64,000 nucleotides of DNA, taken from positions 15,538,113 through 15,602,112 of the forward strand of contig NC_133223.1 in assembly GCF_040436345.1 (NCBI RefSeq), in the 5' to 3' direction. The position numbers and the translations under genes are program-made. Of this stretch, positions 44,626 through 56,870 are shown piece by piece (the first letter of the stretch is position 1; every line of letters begins with the position of its first letter). The notes under the pieces are model-generated. The model made no database searches. It was not told the DNA's origin and saw nothing but the letters and a program-made list of their open reading frames with translations. The stretch is from Pagrus major (taxonomy: Eukaryota; Chordata; Actinopteri; Spariformes; Sparidae).

Positions 44626-45890
44626 ACATTTTTAAAAAAAATACAGTATTTGGAGCTGAGATGTGGTGGAGTATAAGTATTACAGACCTACGGCACACCA
44701 GACAGCTGCACATCCTAATACATTCCAGGTGTCCTTGTATATACTTATTTTCACTTTGGCCTCTTCTTTCATCCTCCTCTGTGACTCTGTGCCAATTATC
44801 CTGTGTGCAGCCCGACTCTCCCACACACACAGACAGACAGATGTCTGACGCGGTCACATTTCACTGCTTTCCGCCGTGCTGTGTCACCCAGTGGTCAGTG
44901 ACCCTCTTTTTAACCTCGCTCGGACCATCTCGCAGGCGTCAAGCCTCCCGCTGATCCCTGCACACAATTCACTCTGTGGGCGTACGAGTCGGTGGGGTTA
45001 AGCCGCTCGTGTTCTGGTTTTGATCTATTACCTTTCACCTCTGATCTCTCACGCAGCGGCAGGCTGCCAGTCAGGGGAGCTGAGAGAGACATCACAGGCC
45101 AGGTTATTGGCATGCAAAGCTGCTCTAGACTACCGCCTCTGTGATCTTACATATTGCTGCAGTCACCTTACTCAGAGCGCTAATGCGGCTCGTATTTGAA
45201 ATTGTGAGCATGTGTTCGCCTGTTATAAGAATCAGATGTTGTAAAATGACGTATTCGCAGTCATGAGCAGCTTTTCTTTGATCATCAGGGTGGTGACAGC
45301 TCCTCTCTCACCCTCTCCTTCAGGAGCAGAAGAAAAACATGGGGATTTTTATGTGAGAGAAAACATTCTTTAAAATGGCATCAGGTTTCCCACCCTGCCC
45401 AAATGCTTTATCTTGGAATGCCCGGAACGCTCCGGAAATACACCCTGTTTGGACTTCTCGATCCCATTTCCTTATGTCTAATCTGCGCTCTGTGCAAGTG
45501 GAGCTAATGTAAACATTTATTGTACCGCTCCCCCCCTGACTGCACATCAATCACAGAAAACCCTTATGTTTGTGACATGGCAACAGAGAGCCTCTATTAA
45601 CTAATGAAAGCAGTGTTTTAACAACTTAACCACATTAAGATTCTTCAGGATCCGGTGGCATACCGCAAGTGGCTTTATGTTTTATTAGCTCATGCAGTTT
45701 AGGTCCACACGGGTAAAATAAACCGTACTTTATGTGACAGAAAATTGCTTCTTAAATATGATACCAGAAGGTGAAGCATTGGATCTTTAGCTGGTTAAAT
45801 GTATGCTGCAAGGAATGATGATTTGATGTCTTGTTTTTCCAGGATCTGTCCCAGTCAGAGTTGGTGTGCGTCTTCTCCCAGAGCTGAAAA

Positions 45891-47027
45891 ATGAGTCTGA
45901 GCCCCAGTGATCTGGATGACCTGCTGCAGTGGTTTGGAGACCCCAACATCTCCAAAGCCTTCAGCAACATAACGAGTGTGGAATCGATGGTGTGTGACAC
46001 GGCGTTCAACCGCAGCGCCTTGCTCTACTCCATGTGCGTCCTCTACACCTTCATCTTCATTGTCGGGTTGGCTGCCAACGCTCTGGTCCTCTGGGTGAAC
46101 ATCCGCGCTCAGAGAGACTCCACCCCTCGCCACGAGACGCACATGTACATCGCCCACCTGGCGGTTGCGGACCTGTGCGTGTGCGTCACCCTGCCGGTGT
46201 GGGTGAGCTCACTGGCCCAGCACGGCCACTGGCCCTTCGGCGAGGTGGCATGCAAGCTCACGCACTTGCTCTTCTCCGTCAACCTCTTCGGCAGCATCTT
46301 CTTCCTGGCCTGCATGAGCGTGGACCGCTACCTCAGCGTGACGAGGCCCAGGGACAGCGAGGGAGGCGTGCGCAGGAAGTTGATCCGACGTGGAGCTTGC
46401 GTAGGGGTGTGGCTTCTTGCTCTGGTCGCCTCCCTTCCTGACACCTACTTCCTGCGTGCTGTGAAGTCGACACACGGGGACTTAATGCTGTGCAGGCCGG
46501 TGTACCCAGGGGAGAACCACAGTGACTGGGTGGGGGGAATGCAGCTGAGCTTCATCCTGCTGGGCTTTGTTCTCCCCTTCCCCGTCATTGCAGTCTTCTA
46601 CGCCCTGCTCGCCAGGGCTTTCAAGCACTCCTCTTCCTCTTCATCATCATCTGCAGTGGAGCAGGAGCGTCACGTGAGCCGCAGGGTGATCCTGGCCTAC
46701 ATCGTAGTGTTTCTGGGCTGCTGGGGGCCCTACCACGCCGTCCTCCTCGCTGATTCCCTGGTTCAGCTGGGCCTGGTGCCTCAGACCTGCGGCCTGGAGA
46801 ATTTCATCTACGTGGCCTTACACCTCACCCAGTGTCTGTCCCTGCTCCACTGCTGTTTCAACCCCATCCTCTACAACTTCCTCAACAGAAACTACCGCTA
46901 CGACCTCATGAAGGCCTTCATCTTTAAATACTCCACGAGGACGGGCTTGGCGCGCCTCATCGATGCTTCCAACATGTCCGAGACCGAGTACTCTGCTGTA
47001 GCTGTAGACAACCCACCACAGATCTGA
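45891..47027 (+). CDS. ackr3: Atypical chemokine receptor 3 (CXCR7)
   Basis: The 378-residue seven-helix receptor binds CXCL12-type chemokines in the family, signals through arrestin and scavenges ligand at the plasma membrane. Visible features: N-glycosylation sites at N26, N40 and N209; TM1 from about residue 45; HLAVADL with Asp94 in TM2; Cys121-Cys201 for the extracellular disulfide, with Cys35 and Cys300 for the second; DRYLSVT at 145-151; GCWGPYH at 276-282; and NPILY at 324-328. The segments VWVSSLAQHGHWPFGE, LFGSIFFLACMSVDRY, SLPDTYFL and the tail KAFIFKYSTRTGLARLIDAS...SETEYSA match ACKR3 closely and exclude CXCR4 and other CXCRs. DRYLSVT replaces the DRYLAIV of G-protein-coupling receptors. 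Unusual features are an eight-Ser run (247-254) in the third intracellular loop and an expanded second loop. A splice acceptor lies 48 bases upstream of the ATG. Whether it is fish ackr3a or ackr3b I cannot tell. Confidence 0.96.
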   Translation: MSLSPSDLDDLLQWFGDPNISKAFSNITSVESMVCDTAFNRSALLYSMCVLYTFIFIVGLAANALVLWVNIRAQRDSTPRHETHMYIAHLAVADLCVCVTLPVWVSSLAQHGHWPFGEVACKLTHLLFSVNLFGSIFFLACMSVDRYLSVTRPRDSEGGVRRKLIRRGACVGVWLLALVASLPDTYFLRAVKSTHGDLMLCRPVYPGENHSDWVGGMQLSFILLGFVLPFPVIAVFYALLARAFKHSSSSSSSSAVEQERHVSRRVILAYIVVFLGCWGPYHAVLLADSLVQLGLVPQTCGLENFIYVALHLTQCLSLLHCCFNPILYNFLNRNYRYDLMKAFIFKYSTRTGLARLIDASNMSETEYSAVAVDNPPQI

Positions 47028-47755
47028 AACATTCCTCGAACACTGTTTCTAAATCTAAATGGCTAATGTAAACTTATGTTTCAGCTGATTTGTTTTATCA
47101 GAATATGTCCGCTCTCAGCCTCACGTTTGACATTAGAACACGCCGATCCAGCATCCTTTTTTACAGGAATCTACTTGAGTCATGTAGAGAAGCTTGAAGA
47201 CAGGCTCAACTTTGATGGACTGATTTAAAAGCACTTAGAAAGCAGTTTTATTAGAAACTGATACTGAAATCTTATGAATATCGTCACTCATTTGTAAAGC
47301 CAAAACAGTGACCGTAAATGTGTAAAATCATTGCCTGTACTGTGTGTGTAGGAATGTATTGTGTGCGTGTGTGTTCGTGTGTGTGTGTGTGTGTGCATAA
47401 TCTGCCGGGCATTGAATACTGATAGTATCATAGTTATATTGTTAATCTTTTTGTATCACGTTGTATTTATATACTGTACATTTGCCTCTTTTATATTGTA
47501 ATTCAAAGTCTTCACACGCTGATGTCTGCTCAGTGCTCCACTTCATGCAGCGCTGCCTCATCGTGTTCGTCGAGCCACTGACTGGCTCAGTGTAGTAGTC
47601 CTGCTGCCTCATTGTTAATCATAACCTCATGTCACATGAGCTGAACCCTTCAGACAAATAACTCAATTTTGAGTTCTTTCATGCAACTTGCATTTGTAAG
47701 TTTTCTTTAAAAAAAAGGAAAGAAAAGTGTGTGTTCTGTGTTTCATTGTTTTGGT

Positions 47756-47761
47756 AATAAA
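47756..47761 (+). terminator. ackr3: ackr3 polyadenylation signal
   Basis: A canonical AATAAA lies about 730 bases after the stop codon, with T-rich sequence after it. The 3' UTR includes an imperfect GT tract at 47,340-47,400. Confidence 0.7.
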
Positions 47762-47879
47762 CTTTTTTGCTCAGAGATGATCAGTATCAGATTGATACTC
47801 ATGTCGAAAACTAAATATGATCAGTTCGGCTCAGTATGAAGACTTGAAACTGCTAGCCCAACTCTGTCTAACGACAAAA

Positions 47880-48350
47880 AATATCCACCCACCAGCACCC
47901 CCAAAGCTCATTAATCAATATAAAATATCTTGTTTAATCTGCGTGAAAACTGAAGGGTGTTTGACCATTTCTTGGCCGGGTGCAGTGACTTCCTCTCGTA
48001 TTTGAGTCTTTGTGCAAAGCTAAGCTACATGCTTTAAAGGTGCAATATGTTACAATACCTTTTGAATACTTGCAACAAACAAATGGGGGGCAGCATATCA
48101 CCCAAGTATCGGCTAGCTGCTGCAAACTGTAGCTGCCGTAAGCTAGGTAGCTCAGTTAGCCATGCAGCTAGCGATCCAGACTTGGAGCTCATAGTGGTAT
48201 TACAATAAATAAAAAAACTTGCCTTGCCTACAAGACAGGACAGGCTGGGGCTAGCTGATTAGCATAATAAATACATAGATGACTTTAATATAACGTCAAA
48301 ACTCTTACTTCTTCAGATTCAGTTGATTGTTTTAGTTTTCTTACATATTG
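47880..48350. mobile_element. Composite: fragment of palindromic MITE plus MITE family C copy 3
   Basis: 47,880-48,030 ('ccaccagcacccccaaagct', 'tttcttggccgggtgcagtg') belongs to the palindromic family seen at 31,975-32,400. It runs into a family C element that starts 'ctttaaaggtgcaatatgtt' at 48,033 and contains 'ggggctagctgattagcata' in reverse. The right end near 48,340-48,350 ('cttacatattgtcacata') is degenerate. Confidence 0.6.
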
Positions 48351-50589
48351 TCACATAATCTCCCACCTTCTGTTGCAGATTTAGATTTATGTTGCAAAAT
48401 TCATTCAGTATCTTACATCATCCCGCTCACCATCTCTGCGCTAGCTTCAACTGGGCCTACTGAGCTTGAAGAGCAGATAGATGTAGCTCCTGTCTCTTCT
48501 GAAAAGTATTACATAATATACTGGACTGTCACCATATTTTGCATCAGTGCTCATAGTGGAAATGATGCACATGTCCATGTGGTAATAATCCTGCTGTGTC
48601 AGCACACAGGCCACAGATGGCTAAGACTTTTATTATGACCAAATAGCATGAGTGAATAGCTTTACTACTTTCATGGAGGCAGCAGCTGTGGTGTGCAACA
48701 ACCAAGTGTTTATTAGGGACCAAATAACATAAGACATTGTAGCATCAGTTTAGAAAGAGAGAGAGGGAAAGTGTGTGTGTGTGTGTGTGTGTGCACCACT
48801 GCTTGACAGCAAGAGATGACGTTTTTCATGTCACACACATTGAGTTATATAGTTTACTCTCTGTCCGTTGTAGGAACACACATATTCTTTTAATAGTCTG
48901 ACATAGAGCACATTGTGTCATGTGAATGGTTACACATGTATGCTTTTACACTGAAAAGATTTCATGTTGCGATTAGAAAAGACTGGAGACACGAACATGT
49001 GTCTACAAGAACAGAGGCATTCCTTTGGTATTGTAACGTGTAACATGTGTGCAATGTGTGTGTTTTGTTATATTAAATCCATAGAAAATGTTCTGCCTCA
49101 GTGATTTCTTTGGTTCTTGTCAAAATAATCTCACAGCTTAATATCCTCCATGCCTCGAGATGACTAAAATAATGTGTTTTATGGGAAGCTCTGGTGGAAC
49201 GTGTTTCAGAAATGCTTTCGCTGCCCCATTTGAGGCATTGAACTTATAAACACAGCAATCAAACTCATCCAGACATTGCGAAAACACTGCAACAACATCA
49301 CTTTGGGTGGTTTATCACAGCTGTCGCGTGACTTGATGCACTGTACGGTGGGCTAAGGCCTGACAGAGAATACACATTTATATACACAATTATTTTTACA
49401 CCAACTGTCTTTAAGATAGCAAAGAAGACATATTTTACCATTGACTGTATAAAACATGGAAGGAGCTTCTGGTTCTGTGGAGGGAGGCCAACAGAAAAGT
49501 GTCTTAAACTGGCATTCTTCCTAAAGACCAGCAGGGGGGACTCCACTGGTTAAAAAAAAAAGTCTGATTGTATGTAAGCTTATGAGAAAATGACCCTACT
49601 TCTCACTTGATTTATTATCTCAGTAAACAGTTTCCTCATGTCTCAATCACTTATTTCAAGCCTTCTTCAATACAGCATGATGTTCTTAAATAATCATCCC
49701 ATTAAAGCCGGCTATGCTTTAGGGTGTGGCTACCTTGTGATTGACAGGTCGCTACCACGGCATGTCCTTGGGTTCTCAGTCAAATCTAATCAGGATATCC
49801 TCCCCAGCTCCACCCTCTCATCTAAATATAGTCGTTTGTGGCTTCATAAAAACTAAGATGTTGACAGCCATAATGCCAAACTCAAGGCTTAAAAATGGTA
49901 GTACACAAACCCAATGGGAGTTGTCACAGTGGGTTTACACTTGGATGTTGCTCAAGCCAATTTAAAGACAGGGTGTGACTTTTTCTTTTAACCAGCAGGC
50001 TTGGATGAAAAGTCATTTTGTTCATTCACATCCAGTACAATAATTGGTGAGACATTTAGTGAGACAGTAATTTCTTTTTTTTCTTATTTCTATACATGAT
50101 TCATTTTTCTAAATGTGTGATTACTTGCTGAGTTTAAAAATCAGCCTTTTCATCCATAATTAAAATTAAAAAAAATGTATTTGCTTACATTAACTTTGCT
50201 CATGCTCAGCTATCGTCAAAAAGTAGCATAACTTAGAAACATGACATACTGTACATCACCAAATTTTATTTTGAAAATGCTCACCATGACTTATGAAAAC
50301 AACAAAAACTAAAATGGCTCTCAGTAGAGCGCATACCTCAGCCGAGGCCCAACAGTCCCCTTTAATTAAATGAAGCCTACATCAATCTCAAATACCCTGT
50401 ATCACTCTAACTTTAAAGTGCCCATAACTGCTGAACCATAATCTTAGTTCACCAGATCAAGAATCCGCATCAGATTATACTCACTCGTAGATTCCAGCCA
50501 CCTAAATATGCCTGATTTTTTCCATCAAGATCCATGCATTATACCCTGAGACCAACAAACGAACAGGGGTGAAAACAGATAACCATTTC
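48351..50589. other. Gene-free interval downstream of ackr3
   Basis: A GT microsatellite lies at 48,771-48,793. I see no supported exon or recognised element in the remainder. Confidence 0.5.
48771..48793. repeat. (GT)n microsatellite
   Basis: About eleven GT units follow a short GA tract. Confidence 0.95.
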
Positions 50590-51600
50590 TATTGGCAGGC
50601 CTGGTCCCTGGTAATACCTTTGTCTTTGCTGCCTGTTGCATCTCCAACTGTTCTCCTGCAGAACTGGGGCAACAACTCTTCAGTGTTTCGCTCCTTTAAC
50701 CCCAGTACTTGACCTGCTCTGCTGTGGGAGGGACAACATCCTGCCACTGTTATCCTCATGACAACCCTTCAGTCTGCCCTTCTTGCAACCAGCTGCCGTT
50801 TGCGAGTACTACAGCCTCTTCAGGCAAAACCCTCTCCTCCCATGGGATGTGTTTGGTGAGGAGGACCATCTTGGTGGCCAAGGACCACACATCTGGGTGG
50901 AGGGATGTGGTGATCTTCCTGCCAAGGATAACCATCGTTTTCGCCTGAGGAGAGTAGTGCTGATGCAGATCCTTCTAGTGTTCCCTCCTTTCCTGGAGAA
51001 ATTAATTAGATTTTCTTTTTTTTTTGACTCAGTTACTGTCGTTTGTCTGCTTAAAATAAAAAATAATTGTTAGCAATAAAAGTCCAGCTGCGATATTTTT
51101 CAGTTTATTTTGTTTGCATGCCTCTTCTTTCTAACATCTGAAAATAATTTTGGACTTGCACAGCCTTTCTTGATTTGGAGTATTTCACCTCTTGCCGATG
51201 GATTTCCATTATCTCAGCCTGCTTTTTCCGTTTTTGATCACGTCACCAGCTGTAGTGCCCTTGAGACAGTACAATCTTGCTGACGGGATGTAATGAAGGT
51301 TGGATTGGCAACAGGAGAGCAGTCCTGGTGCCAGAGTGTCATAGGTTAGCCTGAGGAGGAAGCTGTGCAGGGATTTCCAAAGGTCAAACCAACTGAGTGA
51401 TCTGCTGATGATAACCCTCCCAGCTTCCTTCTTCCCTGTGACACTGCCTTGATCTCCCTGTGCCTTGGGTGTGTGGTGTCACCTCTGCCACAACCATGGC
51501 CTCACTCTCCTTTCTTGTGTGAATGATTTCCCCCTCGTCTGACCTGAACCCTGTCAATATCTTCCTGATGTTGCTGCCTGCTGATGGTTCACTCCAGGTC
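50590..51600 (-). mobile_element. Degenerate retroelement remnant
   Basis: On the minus strand the translation near 51,400-51,270 reads SRSLSWFDLWKSLHSFLLRL followed by TYDTLAPG. This resembles the post-RT region of a class of fish retroelement polyproteins (pattern W-DLWK-...-LSFL-RATYDTLPSP, from memory). The next block, IVLSQGHYSW, resembles the following ALSQGRYRWRHD segment. Many stops and shifts make it non-functional. Further left (50,700-50,980) two overlapping plus-strand open frames are probably part of the same remnant. The assignment is tentative. Confidence 0.45.
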
Positions 51601-52499
51601 AGTGAATTTCCAACAACTTAGTCACTATACAAATGCAGTGTGTAAACAAGTCAGCTTTGTAGGAGCTGGAATGCAGATTTCTTTGCTTTTGTGAGAGCCG
51701 GATTAACCTGGCAGTATGCCCTTGAGCAAAAGAGTGGACTGTGAGCCACTGCTGAGCCCTGTGTACTACCCAACGTATTATGGTTATAAGCTGATCAAAT
51801 TTGAATTTAATAATATTTATATATGCATCATGTGAGCATAATATCAACTGAGATATTGAAGTTAATAAAAGTAGATCTGGAGACTGAAACCCTCTAAAAG
51901 CCTGGGACTAAAGGTGAGGTACAAAAAGTCTTAAGAGAGTACTCCACTGATTTAGCATGGCACTCCTACTCCCTTGTTTTCCACATTCCTCTTCCTCAGG
52001 AAAATGTGGTGCCTACATTGCCCATAACGCAATCTGACCACCAAAAGTGAGGTCGGAGGTGTGTTGTGCTAGTTGCCGCTAACATAGCCTCGAACTTCTA
52101 TCCGCAAGTAGAGCAGAGGAAAGGACTATGGAGGATCTGGTCAGAGGTCCCTTTTAAAACCAGTCACTTGTTTTAAAAGCTAAGGGACTAGACTGATTCC
52201 CTCGATAAAAAGCCAGTGGGATTTTTCAATTGTTTTTTGGATTATTGCACAAAATAAGCTCTGTGGTGAACACGATTTTATTTTTTTATGTTTTTTTTCA
52301 ACAAGATAATCTTCACAAATGAACACCACTTTTATGATTTAGTAAGTAAAATGCTAATATTAGGCTATGAAAGAACTACACAGCCATTTTTAAGACACAA
52401 AAGCTTCAAATATCACAAGTCAGGTATTTAATGGGGTATTTTATGGCTTAAAACAAAGTGTTTGGGAATCTAATCAAAAAACCCATTAAAAGCCCAACA

Positions 52500-52640
52500 A
52501 TACTTGATTTCTGGGGCCGATGCTGATCGATATCGGTTTAACAATAAACTACATTGTCTAAAATGACACTGGTGCACTGAAACAGTACACCTTACTGGAA
52601 ATGTATTAAATTAAGAATCACCACACCAATACCAATGTAT
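52500..52640. repeat. Second copy of the 'gatatcgg' dispersed repeat
   Basis: It includes 'tgctgatcgatatcggttta' and 'tctaaaatgacactggtgca', matching in order the block at 7,010-7,330 ('ctgatatcgatatatc', 'tctaaaatggcatcagta'). It is shorter than that copy. Confidence 0.5.
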
Positions 52641-52782
52641 CTCAGTCCTGCAGCACTCTTCTCACGCTTGGACAAATTTACTGCAGTTCTTTTTTTTTTT
52701 CTCTGTCCTGTATGCACTGACAAAACGATATCGATCTATCTGACTCAGGCTCCAATGGTAAGTTAGTGTATTTCCACAGATG

Positions 52783-52802
52783 GCACACACACACACACAC
52801 AC
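52783..52802. repeat. (CA)n microsatellite
   Basis: About ten CA units are followed by imperfect CACCCA sequence to about 52,850. Confidence 0.95.
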
Positions 52803-55800
52803 CCACTCACCCACCAACCCACCCACACATACACAGACTCATACACAGACAAGAGATGGATGTTTAACATATACTTAATATGCTATATATAATTCCAGAC
52901 CTCGTGTTGTCCTGTATTTCAGACCAAGTCCTGTTATTCCAAAGCATCCCGCTCATACAGTAGATGTTTAGGTGCTGCAGTCACGTCTGAATACACTCGG
53001 GCTGAACAGATTGTAACACACACGTCTGTTCTTCCACCACTAAGCAGCCTGTGTTTTACTTGGCATGCACATACGCTGTGAAGTGTTTTGCTTCCTTTTA
53101 CAGTTTGCCAGTTATGATTCTCCTCTGTTCCCATTATAAGTTGCTTATACAGGACGTGTCAAACACATTACTGAGCCAGTCTTCTATGCAAACCCAAACA
53201 CTGTACTGTTTGTAAAAAAAATGTGTAAAACTGGAGTAAGGTCTGAAAGTTCTCCCCCTGATAACACTTTACTTCTAAGACACAGTCTCACTGTGTGCAG
53301 GTCTCTGTTGTCACATGCAATAAATATGTCCTCTCCAAACCAAAGAGAGGATTTACAGGAAAAAGCTAAGTGGTTTAAAACTGGATAATGAAATCATCTG
53401 ATGTCCAGCTCATTCCTGGCTTTTCCTATAAATAGTTCATGTATGAGTTACAGCACATTCTTAATGGAGGTATCTGTTTAATTTGCTTTAAAAAGCATAT
53501 GAAATGGACCAGAGATGAAGTCAATTAAGGGAGTGTTGCTTTGCATGATGGTAGTCTATACCTTATGCTGAGGAAAGATAAATTAATGATGAGACAGGCA
53601 GGAGGTGCAGGGTGGAGAGTAATTTAGAACAACTGGATATTTTTATGCTCTCTGCAGGAGGAGCACATTTTGAAAACATACCCTGCATGTGTAGCTGTAA
53701 ATGCAACTTACATTATTTCTGGCCAATTTCCAAGCACTGAGAATAAGTTCAATTCCCAATCAAGTCTGAGCTCGCTTCGCTCGGTCTGGCAGGAATTCCG
53801 CATGAGTACTTACAGCGAATAAAGACTCTTGAATTATTAATGAAGAAGAACGCAGCAGCTGCTTGTGCTCACAGGGAGTTTTTGGTGTGAATATAAAGAA
53901 AGTCAAGAAAGAGGATAGGGTTAGTTTGACACTCCATGACTCCACTCCCGTCAGCAGAGGAGGACAAGTGCTATGGCCAGATGTTGGGCAGATGTTTAGT
54001 CAAAGGGGAAAGAAAAATTAGAGTTAAATGACCAACCTGAATTTGGATCAAACAACACCAATGGCACACGTCAATTTACAAAGTCACGGCTTATTTAACC
54101 TTCCGAGCGGAGGCCTGACAACATGAGGATGAGGGCGGATTCTTTGTGAGCGCTGGAATACATCAACAGAAACTTGAGGTCTGACCAAAGCTGGAGTTTA
54201 TTTTGCTGTGTTCAGGACTAATGATGATACTGTTAGGGTCTTTAAGAGCCAATGGCCCATGCACGATATATTTTCCATTGCAGACAAGAAGAAACAGAGC
54301 GAAAAGCCCAGCAGCTGCGGGACCAAAAGGGAGATTTTTAAAGTGTCGGGTCAACCGAATTCCAAAAAACATATTTTTTTACTTGGTTTATTTGCCTAAG
54401 TTTTGAGATATCTGACATTTCTGCCTCAACGACAATACAATGGAGTGGAATTTAAATAGATACAGTGGGTTCAGTGAATTATCCAGTTTCTGTTTCTGGA
54501 AAAATGTTGCTGTTGAATTTTTTAAGTGTCATCTTTCATTGCTGCTAGCACCATAATAATTAACATTTCATTTGTGACGTGGGTGTGGAGGCAGAAAAAC
54601 CTCACAAACAGTTTTCTCAAAACCAGGGCAAATAAAGAAACCTCTATGCAAGGCTGGGAGTGAGAGTGAAGTATGGGAAATGTGATATTTTTCTTAGTTT
54701 GGTTTTATAACCCTTTATTATTATTGGATAGAATTATTATGAGATTCACATTGAAGAGAGCACTATACAAATTATCAGAAGAAAAATCTCAAATGCAAAT
54801 GAACTCATCCAGCAGAAATGTAACTTGAATTGGAGGGGAACTACAGGGAGCTTGGCTGCATAAAGCCACTTGAGAAATGTAAGGGCTCAGTAAAGGTCTC
54901 AATTATCATCATTTTTCCTGTATAAATGTATCATTTTACTGTATATTTAGTTTCCTGAAATACATTACAGGATGATAGTAAAGCACTTGTCAGCATGCCT
55001 CATTATTTGAGCATAACAATTTCAATAAATTGTGTCCAAAAAGCCTCAATGCTGTTTATTCCTGCTGTTGCCATGCATACATGGGGACTCCTGTTACGCA
55101 TCGTACATTGTGTTAGTATCCAGTGTTTGTTGGCATTTTCTTGGCAGGGAGTGATAACATTACAGTACCCTCCCTGCCTCCAACCTTCAAAAATATGTCT
55201 CCCCTGAAAGCATAGGTGGAATTTGAATAATGGCAACATTATTATTCCTTTGGAAGGTCCAAGTGACTCGGTCTCCACCAGCTCTTGAACAAAATATCTG
55301 GCTATTTAGCTGCCAAATGGTCCACTAGGTCCACAGATATAGTCGCTAATTATGTCTGTCTGCTGCTTGGTGCTGGACAGGAGGTGTACCATGGGTCTTT
55401 AGAAATGTTTTTGCTGGAAAGCGAATTGATAAGAGCTGACTGAACCAAAACAGTGATATTCAGGAGAACAGTAAAGGGCTATAAAAGTAAAAGAATGAGC
55501 TGTCACTCCTTTATTTTTTCACAGGTAAAAGAAAATATTGGATAGTGCAGTTTTAATTGTAAATGTATTAGATAGTGTTTACAGTATATATACCATGATG
55601 TATAATGTCTCTAAAAAAGTACAACCATATTTGGCTTAAAACCATAAATACTCTATGTTTCTTATACTCCCAGTCAGAATTCTTGGCTAAAAACATCCAT
55701 CGGAGCCTCTTACTGTTATTTATGGTCCAAACAAAGATTAGACACAGAGTGCTCCAAAATAAGCTTCACATGTCCCATGAGTAATGGGTTGTGATGTTCT

Positions 55801-56339
55801 CTCCTGTTACCTACTACCCCATGCCCGATAATGCTCGGCCCTTCATAAACCATCCCACAGCTTATTGTTAGTGTGAAAGCTCTAATCTCTTCCAGATACA
55901 CAAATGTAACTGTATAGGCAGGACACACATGGCTGTGAAGGCTGATATTTGGGAAGCTGATTTATACCACACTCCGTGCCCAAGCTTTGGATCCGGTGTT
56001 TAGACATCACCTAATTCATCCACCATCCCGTCGGCTTTAGCTCAGCCTTTATGTGCAGCTTAAAGTTCACCGTGCACTCGATCAGCTCAGCGGCACGCTC
56101 GTGTCAGAGCCCATGATGAAACTTCAGAGACGTGTCAGAGAAGAGAAGGCAGCTGCTGTGCAGCTTACAGAGGCACACAGATCCACACAAACCATTTGCC
56201 TGTGTTATTATACATAGAATCTGTCATACATTTTATAAGCACCCGTTTATGTGTTTGAAGTAAGAGGGAGGTTTATTATAACTTCATGTGAAATTGCCAA
56301 GTCACTTTTATACAATACTGTTTATTCAACTAATCTTTC

Positions 56340-56870
56340 TACTTATCTTAGCATGTTAAGTACCCCCGTGAACAAATAGTATACTTTATTGTATTAAAAA
56401 TATATGTTAGGCATAGAAAATACAAGTATTACAAGTATACTTTTACTTTTTGGGCTTAATTTATGTATAGCCTATTTAAAATGTATTTTTAAAAAGAGTA
56501 CTTTGGAATAGATGTCATTATGTTTAACTTCACTGTACTAAAAACAAATGTACTAATTGAACAAATGTTTTTTTGAGTGTACTTCTAGAAAGTGCACTTT
56601 GTTGTAAGTATATTACATATACTATAATAAAATGTATAATACATTGCAAATACTAATTGTAGCAATTTAGTGTACTTATAGAAAGTATACTATTGTCATG
56701 TCCTTTGTAATACATTGTCAGTATCTTTTAAACTGAATACTTTGTCAGTATTCTTTCTTAAAGTATACTTTAATTTAACTTCATTATAGGTATATTTTAG
56801 TAGATTTACAAACAGTGCACTTTAATGTATACTTGCATACTTTTAATGCAAAATGTATCTATAAAATGTA
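56340..56870. repeat. AT-rich repeat with recurring AGTATACTT motif
   Basis: The palindromic motif AGTATACT or close variants (aagtatactt, gtatactatt, agtatacttt) recur many times, together with 'agtgcacttt' and 'agtgtacttata', in a very AT-rich block. It appears to be a degenerate internally repeated element. It has no coding content. Confidence 0.55.

Larger units (their letters stand above)
42157..45842 (+). other. ackr3 intron in the 5' UTR (inferred)
   Basis: The 3.7-kb intron runs from the GTAAGC donor to the ttgtttttccag acceptor. It holds a compound CA/GA microsatellite, a three-level repeat nest and a tRNA-derived SINE, and no coding exon. Confidence 0.55.
51601..56339. other. Gene-free interval
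   Basis: Apart from the repeat at 52,500-52,640 and the CA tract at 52,783-52,802, I see no supported exon in this AT-rich interval. Confidence 0.5.

Noticed and set aside
46034-46475. 135-codon plus-strand and 88-codon minus-strand frames inside ackr3
   Set aside because: These are GC-rich shadow frames of the receptor coding exon with no family resemblance.
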